A stretch of DNA of 64,000 bases from Methanocorpusculum sp. UBA424 (lineage in GTDB: Archaea; Halobacteriota; Methanomicrobia; Methanomicrobiales; Methanocorpusculaceae), in contig DAHC01000007.1 of NCBI GenBank assembly GCA_002498375.1, positions 376-64,375 of the forward strand, written 5' to 3'. The position numbers and the translations under genes were made by a program. Positions 51,525 to 59,507 of this stretch are shown here, piece by piece. A model generated the notes under the pieces. It was given only the letters and a program-made list of their open reading frames with translations. It made no database searches and was not told the DNA's origin. Each line of letters starts with the position of its first letter. The stretch's first letter is position 1.

Positions 51525-52375
51525 CGCCTGAAAACAGCGATCATCTCGCCTTTTTTTGCGCCGACGTCCCTGCCGACCGCGTCGCATTTTACCATCAGCA
51601 GATAAGCGACCGGCGGCCGGAGGGTATACTCGGTCAGGCTCTCGTAATTGGCAAGACCTTTTGCTATGATCAGGGTTGCCTGATCGACCGCGTCACGGAC
51701 TTCAGGCGGGAAGTGCGGGGGATGTGCGCCAAGCTGCGCCCCGCCGCCCGAATGGAATACGGCGTCTGCTGCATCCTCAAGCCGGATATCTGCCGCTTCT
51801 TTCACCGTCACGTCGTTCAGCATCGGTTTATCCTTCACGACGATGGTCACGTGTGAGCCGTTCTTTCGCAGTTCTTCGCAGAACATTTTATCGAAGATGA
51901 TCTCCCCACAGTTGTCGGTGAAGTAGACCACACGGTCTGCGAGCTTGAAAAACTCCTCCGAGTCGTCGAGTGCCAAGCCTTTTGCCAGCATCTTTTCGAA
52001 AAATGCAACCAGATCGGTCGAGACCTCATGCCCGGTCACGCCGTAATCAATGGTGTTTCCTATGATCGCGGCGGTCATGTAATCGTGAAGGGTGTGGAGT
52101 TTCGGACGGACGGCGGCGGCAACCTTTGCCGCGGCTTCGTTGTCCTCTTTTTTCATAGCAGCATACGGATCGGTTGAGCCGATCAGCGCATAACAGGTCC
52201 GGTGGACCTCGCCTGCAGCGACGGCCGCCCGCGGATCATTTTCGAGGTACCGGTCATACACCTCCGTGCATTCGGAGGTGACTCTTGCCAAAACCTCCTC
52301 GTCATTCGTTACGATCTGCGATTGTGAACGGACTTTTGTCAGAAGACAGGTCCTGCATTCAGGTGCTAACTTCAT
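51518..52375 (-). CDS. DUF89/ARMT1-like damage-control phosphatase
   Basis: A 285-residue DUF89 protein. The metal-dependent phosphatase motifs are FTDNCGEIIFD (residues ~153-163) and VVKDKPMLNDVT; the N-terminal CRTCLL and a later KGLANYESL also match the family. DUF89 enzymes remove phosphate from damaged or over-phosphorylated metabolites such as sugar phosphates and phosphopantetheine. Given the CoA operon elsewhere in this window a pantetheine link is possible but not indicated by neighbours. tRNA-Pro lies 21 bases upstream on the same strand. Confidence 0.88.
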   Translation of the reverse strand: MKLAPECRTCLLTKVRSQSQIVTNDEEVLARVTSECTEVYDRYLENDPRAAVAAGEVHRTCYALIGSTDPYAAMKKEDNEAAAKVAAAVRPKLHTLHDYMTAAIIGNTIDYGVTGHEVSTDLVAFFEKMLAKGLALDDSEEFFKLADRVVYFTDNCGEIIFDKMFCEELRKNGSHVTIVVKDKPMLNDVTVKEAADIRLEDAADAVFHSGGGAQLGAHPPHFPPEVRDAVDQATLIIAKGLANYESLTEYTLRPPVAYLLMVKCDAVGRDVGAKKGEMIAVFRRQ

Positions 52376-52396
52376 AAAAACTCTCCAAAACAGGTA

Positions 52397-52469
52397 TGGG
52401 GCCGCCGCGATTTGAACGCGAGTCAGAAGACCCCCAGTCTCCTAGGATTCCAGGCTACCCTACGGCCCC
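52397..52469 (-). tRNA. tRNA-Pro (GGG)
   Basis: A 73-base cloverleaf on the minus strand. The acceptor stem GGGGCCG pairs with CGGCCCC, with discriminator A. The anticodon stem GGAGA/TCTTC encloses the loop CTGGGGG, giving anticodon GGG. The T-arm loop is TTCAAAT. CCA is not encoded. It lies between the DUF89 gene and the MFS exporter gene. Confidence 0.9.
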
Positions 52470-52543
52470 TTGCTCCACTAATATTGGCTCTCCTCTCTTT
52501 ATTAAGTTGCGGTTTTGCCGGCTGGAAACCTGCTGGTATTATT

Positions 52544-53956
52544 CTATTTTGCCCGCGGCGGATCTTTCACGACCGCCGAGAAGATCAGCGCCGCGGCTCC
52601 GATCAGGAGGCCTACTGCATTTGTGATATGGAATCCGTACATGAACACCGCGTAATCCAGATCGGCAAATGAAACGACACTGCCCGCTGCAGATGTCATA
52701 GCGGTGAAAACCGAGGCATACAGCGCGATCCCGACCACAGAGCCGAAGTAGAGGGTCGTGATCATCAGTGATGAACCAGTCCCCTCCTCACCTTTCGGCA
52801 TCTGCTCGACGATCCGGCTGGAGGCCGCTCCACCGCCGATACCCCAGACCAGGCCCATCAGAACAAGACTGCCGACCAAGGGGATCAGACCCCATTCAGG
52901 AACGATGAACGCATAGATCAGGTTCGTCACTGAAAGGACACCAAACGCGGCGATAACAAATCCGCGTCTTCCGGTCATATCCGACCAGTGACCAAGGGGG
53001 ATGCTTAAGAGTGCAGTGACCGCGGCTGGGATGAAGAGAAGGAGACCGCTCGCTGCCGGGTCGAAGTTCATCCCTGCCGATAGATAAAACGGCAGAAGAT
53101 AGAAAAAGCCGGCACTGGTGATCTGGCTGATCAGAAACGCCGTCACCACGAATGTCAGCGGCCGCTTTTTGAAGACGCGGATGTTGAGGATCGGATGACT
53201 GCTTCTCAGTTCGGCTGCACAGAAAAGGACGAGCGAGATAAGGCATACGCAGACCGCGCCGATGATCAGCGGGTCGAAAAGACCCAGATGCGGGAGACGC
53301 TCCAGCGCAAACACGCCTGAGACCATCAGACAGAAGAGAGCGGCCGCGCCGGTGAAATCAAAGGGGGAACGATCCGGGACCGTAGCACGCGGGATTATTT
53401 TGAGGGCAAACAGGACGGCAAATATCCCTATCGGGATGTTGATGAAGAAGATCCAGTGCCAGGAGAGGAAATGGGTGATGACGCCGCCGATCGCGGGACC
53501 GATCGCAAACCCGATGGAGCTTGCGGCGGTGAGAACACCCATCGAGACCCCGAGCATCTTTGCGGGGAGATATTTAACGCAGATCATCGGCGCGGATGCT
53601 GCGATCATCGAGGCCCCGATCCCCTGGAAAACCCGTGAGATGATGAGGAGCGTGAGGTCAGGGGACAACCCGCAGACGACCGAGCCAAGCGTGAACAGAA
53701 TGAAGCCCGCGATGAAGAGGATCTTTACGTACCCGCGGTCCGCGAGTTTTCCAAAGATGAGAATGAGACCGGCGAGCGTCAGGAGATAGGCGACGCTGAC
53801 CCAGGAGATCGTGCCGGTATCCGCTCCGAACTCTGCCGCGATCACGGGAAGAGCGATATTCACGACCGACCCGTCGAGCGCGTCCATGAAGACCGCGATG
53901 CCTACGGCTATGAGGAGCAGTTTCTGACGGAACGGGTCTAAAATGATCGCGGTCAT
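52544..53956 (-). CDS. MFS transporter, DHA2 (14-helix) drug exporter type
   Basis: A 470-residue major-facilitator protein of the DHA2/EmrB-QacA type with about 14 hydrophobic segments. Family motifs are LDGSVVNIALPVIAAEFG near the N-terminus (motif D1), GKLADRGYVKILFIAG (motif A) and GPAIGGVITHFLSWHWIFFINIP (motif C region, seen here as two segments). It most likely exports a toxic or foreign compound by proton antiport; the substrate cannot be predicted. No regulator gene is adjacent. Confidence 0.88.
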   Translation of the reverse strand: MTAIILDPFRQKLLLIAVGIAVFMDALDGSVVNIALPVIAAEFGADTGTISWVSVAYLLTLAGLILIFGKLADRGYVKILFIAGFILFTLGSVVCGLSPDLTLLIISRVFQGIGASMIAASAPMICVKYLPAKMLGVSMGVLTAASSIGFAIGPAIGGVITHFLSWHWIFFINIPIGIFAVLFALKIIPRATVPDRSPFDFTGAAALFCLMVSGVFALERLPHLGLFDPLIIGAVCVCLISLVLFCAAELRSSHPILNIRVFKKRPLTFVVTAFLISQITSAGFFYLLPFYLSAGMNFDPAASGLLLFIPAAVTALLSIPLGHWSDMTGRRGFVIAAFGVLSVTNLIYAFIVPEWGLIPLVGSLVLMGLVWGIGGGAASSRIVEQMPKGEEGTGSSLMITTLYFGSVVGIALYASVFTAMTSAAGSVVSFADLDYAVFMYGFHITNAVGLLIGAAALIFSAVVKDPPRAK

Positions 53957-54124
53957 AGAGCAGTACTAAGTTGATCTGCGGGGATATAAATCCCACCAAA
54001 GGCCGTGGATACCGCGCATAATTTCGGTTTTATACCCGATTTGCCGTAATTTTTCAGGGCGGCAAAATGTATCCGAAACTCCTTCGGCTCCCGGATATAC
54101 GTGCCGAAAAAGAGAGTAATTTGT

Positions 54125-54370
54125 ATGCAAAATGAATCAGTACGGTTATCGGATATTCCGACAGGAAAATCCGCATCGGTCCTTGGATTTATCGATGGAA
54201 CAAATCTCGGCTTCCAGAGCAGGCTTCTTGAACTCGGACTTACCCGAGGCTGCTGCGTGCGGGTCACCGGCGTCGCCCCGCTTGGAGACCCGATGATGAT
54301 ATCGGTCAGAGGATGTCAGCTCGCCATACGAAAAGATGACGCCGCAGATATCTGCGTGGCTGCCGTATGA
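54125..54370 (+). CDS. feoA: FeoA family ferrous-iron transport protein
   Basis: An 81-residue FeoA SH3-like protein (RLSDIPTGKSASV, LLELGLTRGCCVRV, GDPMMISVRGCQLAIRKDDA). FeoA helps FeoB import Fe2+. The stop overlaps the feoB start (ATGA at 54367). ATG 54125 follows an AT-rich upstream region with a TATA-like GATATAAAT near 53983. A convergent DtxR-type repressor gene lies beyond feoB, and iron-dependent repression is likely. Confidence 0.92.
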   Translation: MQNESVRLSDIPTGKSASVLGFIDGTNLGFQSRLLELGLTRGCCVRVTGVAPLGDPMMISVRGCQLAIRKDDAADICVAAV

Positions 54371-56316
54371 AAAAAATCACCGTTGCATTGGCCGGCAACC
54401 CGAACTGCGGGAAGACGACGCTCTTCAATAACCTCACCGGGATGCGTCACCATGTAGGAAACTGGCCGGGAAAGACCGTCACGGTCGAAAAGAAAGAGGG
54501 GAAGATCATCTATGACGATACGACACTCGAGATCGTGGATCTCCCCGGGACCTACAGTCTGAGCGGCCGCTCTCTTGAGGAGGAGATCGCGGTCAGTTAT
54601 CTTCTGAACGAAAAACCCGACGTGGTCGTCAACATCGCGGACGCCGCACATCTGGAGAGAAATCTGTATGTCACCCTTCAGCTGATCGAGCTTGGCGTTC
54701 CCCTCGTCCTTGCATTAAATATGAATAGATATGCCGATGCCGAAGGGCTCGTGATCGATACCAAACATCTTTCAAAGATGCTCGGTGTCCCTGTCGTTCG
54801 AATCGAAGCGATCGACGAGACCGGAAAGGACGATCTCATCAAAGCGATCCTTTCACGGCCTGCCCCCTCCGCGATGGGCACCAGGTATGATCACGAACTC
54901 GAGGAACATATTCGTGAAGTGACCGCGATCACCGGGTCACGCTGGTCTGCGATCCAGGCGCTCATCCACGGATCGGAGGTTCCTGAAGTTGAAAAGATCA
55001 GGAGCCACATCTCGGGCATCTACGGAACGCAGCCCGGAGAGATTTTTGCGGATCAGCGGTACGGGTTCATCGCCGGGATCCTGCACGAGGCCGTGGATCA
55101 TATGGAGGCAGGCGGCAAAAACCAGTCTGAGCGGATCGACAAGATAGTGACCAGCAAGTGGTTCGGGTTCCCGATCTTTCTGGCCGTGATGTATCTGATC
55201 TTCCAGATCGTGTTCACCGTGGGTGCTCCGATCATGGATCTGATCGACGAAGGTTTCGGGCTGCTCGCCGGGTTTGCTTCGGCAGGTCTTGCCGATATCG
55301 CCGCCCCCGACTGGGTGGCATCTCTGATCTGTGACGGGATCATCGGCGGGGTCGGGTCGGTAGTCGTCTTCCTGCCCAACATCTTCCTGCTGTTCCTGCT
55401 TCTCGCGATCCTGGAGGATTCGGGATATCTCGCACGGGTTGCCGTAATTATGGACCGGGTCATGCATAAACTCGGTCTGCACGGAAAATCCTTTATCCCG
55501 ATGATCCTTGGATTCGGGTGCAGCGTGCCGGCAATTTTGGCGACCCGGACGCTGGAAACAAAACGCGAACGGTTTCTGACGATCCTGATCACGCCGTTTA
55601 TGTCGTGCGGGGCGAGACTTCCTGTGTATCTGCTGCTCGTCGGCATTTTCTTTGCCGGCTGGTCTCAGGGATTTGTGATGTTTTCCCTGTATCTGCTGGG
55701 TATTCTGGTCGCGCTGATCACCGGGCTTCTGCTTCGAAAGACGCTCTTTAAGGGGGAGTCGTCGGCTTTCGTTCTGGAGATGCCGCCTTACCGGCTTCCA
55801 ACTGTCAAAGGTGTTTTGATCCATGCAGGCGAACGATCCTGGGAGTTTCTGCGCAAAGCCGGAGTGATCATCTTCCCCGCGGTTCTGATGATGTGGCTGC
55901 TTGCCTCTCTGCCGTTCGGCGTTGAGTATGCTTCGTCGGATTCTCTGATAGGTATTGCCGGGTCAACGATCGCGCCGATCTTTGCACCGCTTGGATTCGG
56001 TTTCGCCGAAGCTGCCGTCGCGATCCTTATGGGGCTTCTTGCAAAAGAGGTCGTTGTGGGGGCATTCGGGACGCTGTACGGCGTAGGCGAGGAGGGACTT
56101 GCGGATGTGCTGATGAATGTGTTCACGCCGCTTTCGGCATATTCGTTCATGGTGTTCATCCTGCTCTACATGCCCTGTCTTGCGGCGATGTTCACGATCC
56201 GGCAGGAGACCCGCTCGTGGAAGATGACCGGGCTTGCGGCAGTCGGTATGTGTGCGATCGCCTGGGTCGTTTCATTTATTATATATCAGGGAGGGAAGCT
56301 TCTTGGTCTCGGCTGA
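54367..56316 (+). CDS. feoB: Ferrous-iron transporter FeoB
   Basis: FeoB, 649 residues. The N-terminal G domain has G1 GNPNCGKTTLF (residues ~10-20) and G3 DLPGTYSL (58-65), then a helical linker, then about eight membrane helices with the FeoB gate motifs (CGARLPVYLLL, GFGCSVPAI). The G4 motif, usually NMxD, reads NMNR (118-121), so the Asp that normally selects guanine is replaced. Nucleotide specificity may therefore be relaxed. It is coupled to feoA and followed 1 base later by a Cys-rich partner. Confidence 0.95.
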   Translation: MKKITVALAGNPNCGKTTLFNNLTGMRHHVGNWPGKTVTVEKKEGKIIYDDTTLEIVDLPGTYSLSGRSLEEEIAVSYLLNEKPDVVVNIADAAHLERNLYVTLQLIELGVPLVLALNMNRYADAEGLVIDTKHLSKMLGVPVVRIEAIDETGKDDLIKAILSRPAPSAMGTRYDHELEEHIREVTAITGSRWSAIQALIHGSEVPEVEKIRSHISGIYGTQPGEIFADQRYGFIAGILHEAVDHMEAGGKNQSERIDKIVTSKWFGFPIFLAVMYLIFQIVFTVGAPIMDLIDEGFGLLAGFASAGLADIAAPDWVASLICDGIIGGVGSVVVFLPNIFLLFLLLAILEDSGYLARVAVIMDRVMHKLGLHGKSFIPMILGFGCSVPAILATRTLETKRERFLTILITPFMSCGARLPVYLLLVGIFFAGWSQGFVMFSLYLLGILVALITGLLLRKTLFKGESSAFVLEMPPYRLPTVKGVLIHAGERSWEFLRKAGVIIFPAVLMMWLLASLPFGVEYASSDSLIGIAGSTIAPIFAPLGFGFAEAAVAILMGLLAKEVVVGAFGTLYGVGEEGLADVLMNVFTPLSAYSFMVFILLYMPCLAAMFTIRQETRSWKMTGLAAVGMCAIAWVVSFIIYQGGKLLGLG

Positions 56317-56317
56317 A

Positions 56318-56467
56318 ATGCTCTGGACCCTGCTCTTCCTTCTTATTGCTGCAGGGATCGTTTTTCTGTTCCTGTGGGCGGTGAAAAAGAATCTGCGGGG
56401 CGAAGCATGCAGCTGCAAGGGGAATTCATGTAAAAACTGCAGTGCGTGTAAGAATAAGAAACAATAA
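56318..56467 (+). CDS. FeoB-associated Cys-rich membrane protein
   Basis: A 49-residue protein: one hydrophobic helix (residues ~3-24) followed by a basic, cysteine-rich tail with five Cys (CSCKGNSCKNCSACKNKK). Proteins of this shape follow feoB in many genomes and probably bind iron at the inner face, akin to FeoC. The ATG lies 1 base after the feoB stop; an upstream in-frame TTG at 56303 is a possible alternative. Too small for most gene finders. Confidence 0.85.
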   Translation: MLWTLLFLLIAAGIVFLFLWAVKKNLRGEACSCKGNSCKNCSACKNKKQ

Positions 56468-56472
56468 AAGAA

Positions 56473-56877
56473 TTATTTTTGTTTTTTTGCCGCGACGAAC
56501 TCGCGGATCTTCTGGATCGTCACGGTGCTGAGTTCATGTTCCATGAAGCAGGCGTCTTTGTCGGCGATTTTAGCGGGAACACCTACTATTTCCAGAAACT
56601 CGACTAAGACATCGTGACGGAACTTGACTTGTTCGGCGATGATTTTTCCGGGTTCCGTTAGGGTGACGCCTTCGTATTTTCTGTAGACGACCAGACCTTT
56701 TTTATCCAGTTTTGCAAACATTTCCCCGACTGATGAAGGACCCACGTCAAGTTCTGCCGCCACATCACGGCTTTTTGCGTATCCTTTTGTGAGGGAGACG
56801 TTGAGGATGGCCTCGAGGTAGTCCTCCTCTTTCATGGTGAGGCGATGATCGTATGATGCCTGCGGGATCGGATCCAT
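56473..56877 (-). CDS. DtxR/MntR-family metal-dependent repressor
   Basis: A 134-residue DtxR-family regulator. A winged helix-turn-helix (MKEEDYLEAILNVSL ... AAELDVGPSSVGEMFAKLDKKGLV) is followed by the dimerisation/metal-binding domain with DACFMEHEL, which holds the usual metal ligands. It lacks the SH3-like third domain, as MntR does. The gene converges on the feoAB operon with only 5 bases between stop codons, so it is the likely iron-responsive repressor of feo. A later start at 56835 (MKEEDYLEA) is possible. Confidence 0.9.
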   Translation of the reverse strand: MDPIPQASYDHRLTMKEEDYLEAILNVSLTKGYAKSRDVAAELDVGPSSVGEMFAKLDKKGLVVYRKYEGVTLTEPGKIIAEQVKFRHDVLVEFLEIVGVPAKIADKDACFMEHELSTVTIQKIREFVAAKKQK

Positions 56878-57033
56878 GGTATAGTATTGGGAGGATTGTG
56901 TAATCAGGTTTTGTTTTATGGGAGATGTTACGTATCATAAACCTCTGGAAAGGTATTTGGAAATATGGTAAAAACGTGTGAGATGTGGATTATGCGAAAT
57001 GCACACCCAATGTCCTAATCTTTTTCTAACTTA

Positions 57034-57209
57034 GGGGTGCGGGGAAGTGACTGCGGGGTGCTCCGAAGGAGCGGCCTTAGCCGAGCAAATCTTTGATTTG
57101 CGACCCGGCGCCGCTAAGGTCGTCCGCGTTCCGCGTCCAACCCCCACTCGCAAGTTTCCTTCGAAAACTTGCTCAGCTAAGGTCGTCCGCGTTCCGCGTC
57201 CAACCCGCC
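57034..57209. repeat. Hairpin-mosaic intergenic repeat, locus N
   Basis: Opens GGGGTGCGGGGAAG, then GCTCC-GAA-GGAGC, GCAAATC-TTT-GATTTGC, a CGCG-TTC-CGCG unit, GCAAGTTT/AAACTTGC in reverse, and a second CGCG-TTC-CGCG copy. It ends at the 3' end of the AIR-synthase-related gene. No gene in 56878-57209. Confidence 0.8.
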
Positions 57210-58526
57210 TTACGATAGTCTCTTCAGCACTCGTTCCTTCTTTGCCCGTGCCGCGTCCGCCGCCCGGTCGATCCCCTTCTTCATCTCCTCGAAGTCCCTG
57301 CCCGGACGGTCCACCACCTTCTTTACCGGTGTATACGGCGCCTCGCGGAACTTCGGCTGGAACTCTCCCTCCACGCCGTCCTTGATCAGACGGGACACAC
57401 CCGGACCCTCACGCACGAAACCGATCCGCTCCATCGGGACACCCGCCGTTCCGACGACCCGGATGACCTCATCCGCATACTCCGGCGGCACGATCACGAG
57501 AAGGGCATCCAGACTCACACCCAGATAATCGATCCCGAGCTTATCCAGCAAAGCAAGAACCTTCGGCGCGATAAGACCCCGAAGAGGCGCATCCTCGACG
57601 ACAACCGTCGCATTCGCCGTTTCTGCGATCTCGAACACATCGCCCCGGAGACCCCCGTTCGTAATATCCGTCATCGCGTGGATATGCGGGAAAACATACG
57701 AGTTGATCAACGCATCGCAGGCTTTCAGGAAATGCAGATTGATCGTCTCCTCGACAACATCCGCGTTCCCCGAATACAACGCCGCCGTCGCGATCGTCCC
57801 GCCGCCGGCCCCTCTCGTCATCAAAAGAACATCCCCCGGAACCGAGGATCTGCGGGCCGTCACGTGATTTGCCACGCCCACAACGCCCACGCACCCCGTC
57901 ATCCGATCGCCGAGAACCATATCCCCGCCGATACGGAGCGTCGAGCCGGCGATAAGCGGCACGCCCAAAGCGTCCGAAACCGTCGTGATACCTGCCGTGT
58001 AGTCGAAAAGCTTCGCAACGTCCCCGTCGTCCGCGATATGCACGTCCGAGATCAGCCCGACGGGTTTTGCGCCCATCACATACACATCGCGAAGCGTCGC
58101 CCGGGTCGCATGGAATCCCGCAAGGAACGGGAAATCCGAAAGACGCGAGTGCATCCCGTCAACCGTCGTGATAATATACTGACCGTTCGCCTCCACGACA
58201 CCCCCGTCGTCCATCTGATCGACACCGACCTGTGCCGAGGTATGCCCGATCACGTGAGCGATCTTTCTGTGCGCATAAAAATCCCCCGAGCCGCGGGACC
58301 CAACACCGAACTCGCCCATCGAAACGCCGGCATGTTCATACTCGAACAGATCGCCTTTTAACCCGCTCGTCACCTTCACTTCTTCGATGACGGCCCGTGC
58401 GAACTCCCGTGCAAACCCCTCATCGATATTTTTTATATCCAGAATGCGTTCCTGAAGAAGTTTCTCGATATCCTCTTCAGAGATATCCTTATGCATGCTC
58501 CGCCGAACGAAGCCTTCCACGTCCAT
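57210..58526 (-). CDS. AIR synthase-related protein (PurM/HypE/SelD fold)
   Basis: A 438-residue protein of the PurM-like ATP-binding superfamily, which includes AIR synthase, HypE, selenophosphate synthetase and thiamin-phosphate kinase. Conserved parts are YIITTVDGMHSRL, a glycine-rich GVPLIAGSTLRIGGDM and TDITNGGLRGDVFEIAE. The N-terminal ~40 residues are an extra helical region. It is not PurM itself; methanogens have several such paralogues with untested roles in metal or sulfur cofactor maturation. I cannot assign a substrate. Confidence 0.8.
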   Translation of the reverse strand: MDVEGFVRRSMHKDISEEDIEKLLQERILDIKNIDEGFAREFARAVIEEVKVTSGLKGDLFEYEHAGVSMGEFGVGSRGSGDFYAHRKIAHVIGHTSAQVGVDQMDDGGVVEANGQYIITTVDGMHSRLSDFPFLAGFHATRATLRDVYVMGAKPVGLISDVHIADDGDVAKLFDYTAGITTVSDALGVPLIAGSTLRIGGDMVLGDRMTGCVGVVGVANHVTARRSSVPGDVLLMTRGAGGGTIATAALYSGNADVVEETINLHFLKACDALINSYVFPHIHAMTDITNGGLRGDVFEIAETANATVVVEDAPLRGLIAPKVLALLDKLGIDYLGVSLDALLVIVPPEYADEVIRVVGTAGVPMERIGFVREGPGVSRLIKDGVEGEFQPKFREAPYTPVKKVVDRPGRDFEEMKKGIDRAADAARAKKERVLKRLS

Positions 58527-58616
58527 ACAAAATAGATGTGAAGGGACAGACTATAAAGACATGAGGTTAAACTCCCGAAGAAGTATTTTCTGAAGGAGCA
58601 CACTAATATATCAGAT

Positions 58617-59438
58617 ATGACATCCCGCGAAAACAAAATGGCCTTCGCCGCCACGATCGCAGGATCCGATCCGTCCTCCGGGGCGGGGATCCAGGTCGAC
58701 CTGAAAACCATGGCCGCATGCGGCGTCTGGGGGATGACCGTGATCGCAGCCCTGACCGCCCAGAACGCGACGCACGTTCTCGATTCTGCGAGCGTTCCCG
58801 CCGACTTCATCAAAAAACAGATCGACGCCCTTGAAGAGGACTTCCCCATCGGCTGCTATAAAACGGGCATGCTCAAAAATGCCGAGACGGTCGGCATTGT
58901 TGCAGAAAGCATCCCCGACGGGCGAAACCTCGTCGTCGACCCGGTGCTTCTCGCAACAAAAGAGTACCGGCTTCTCGACGAGGCAGGCCAGGAGCGGCTT
59001 GTTGCCGAACTTCTCCCGCGGACGACGGTGATAACGCCGAATCTCCCGGAAGCCGCGGCGTTGTCCGGGATAACGATCACCGGCCCTGAATCCATGGAAG
59101 AGGCGGCATACTGGTTCATCGATCACGGGGCGAAGGCTACGGTTATCAAAGGAGGGCACGCACATTTCCGGCTCGGGACGGATGTCTTTGCCGACAAAAA
59201 CGGGATGATGCTGGTCGAAGGCGAGGTCGTGCCGTTTACGGACGTTCACGGATCGGGCTGCTGTTATGCGTCGGCGATCGCGGCCCACATCGCGCTCGGC
59301 TATCCGACGAGGGACGCCGTCTTTGAGGCAAAAAAGTTCGTTACCGGCGCAATACAATACTCCTGGGAATATGCTCCGGGCCGCAGGACGATGAATCCCG
59401 GCTGGCAGCAGCACAAAACCTATTATACAAAATTCTGA
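58617..59438 (+). CDS. thiD: Hydroxymethylpyrimidine/phosphomethylpyrimidine kinase
   Basis: ThiD, 273 residues. It phosphorylates HMP to HMP-P and then HMP-PP for thiamin pyrophosphate synthesis. Ribokinase-like motifs are IAGSDPSSGAGIQVDLKTM at the N-terminus, VVDPVLLATK, TPNLPEAAAL and the anion-hole HGSGCCYASAIAAH. The thymidylate synthase-like ThiN domain often fused to archaeal ThiD is absent. The gene is transcribed away from the AIR-synthase relative and ends before an oligo-T signal. Confidence 0.93.
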   Translation: MTSRENKMAFAATIAGSDPSSGAGIQVDLKTMAACGVWGMTVIAALTAQNATHVLDSASVPADFIKKQIDALEEDFPIGCYKTGMLKNAETVGIVAESIPDGRNLVVDPVLLATKEYRLLDEAGQERLVAELLPRTTVITPNLPEAAALSGITITGPESMEEAAYWFIDHGAKATVIKGGHAHFRLGTDVFADKNGMMLVEGEVVPFTDVHGSGCCYASAIAAHIALGYPTRDAVFEAKKFVTGAIQYSWEYAPGRRTMNPGWQQHKTYYTKF

Positions 59439-59440
59439 CC

Positions 59441-59450
59441 TTCTTTTTTT
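59441..59450 (+). terminator. Oligo-T end after thiD
   Basis: TTCTTTTTTT two bases after the thiD stop codon, a typical archaeal termination signal. Confidence 0.5.
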
Positions 59451-59470
59451 GCGTGCCGTGAAAAAGCACC

Positions 59471-59480
59471 TCTATATTTA
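59471..59480 (+). promoter_or_regulatory. TATA-like box of acyl-CoA synthetase
   Basis: TCTATATTTA, 28-37 bases before the ATG at 59508. The spacing fits an archaeal promoter with a very short leader. Confidence 0.5.
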
Positions 59481-59507
59481 TCATAAGAAAAAGCAAACAA
59501 TTACCGC

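Noticed and set aside
54927..55824. Minus-strand frame across feoB
   Set aside because: Mirror frame of a full-length FeoB; no independent signal.
58617..59438. TPP riboswitch upstream of thiD
   Set aside because: The ~90 bases before thiD do not show the conserved THI-box core sequences.
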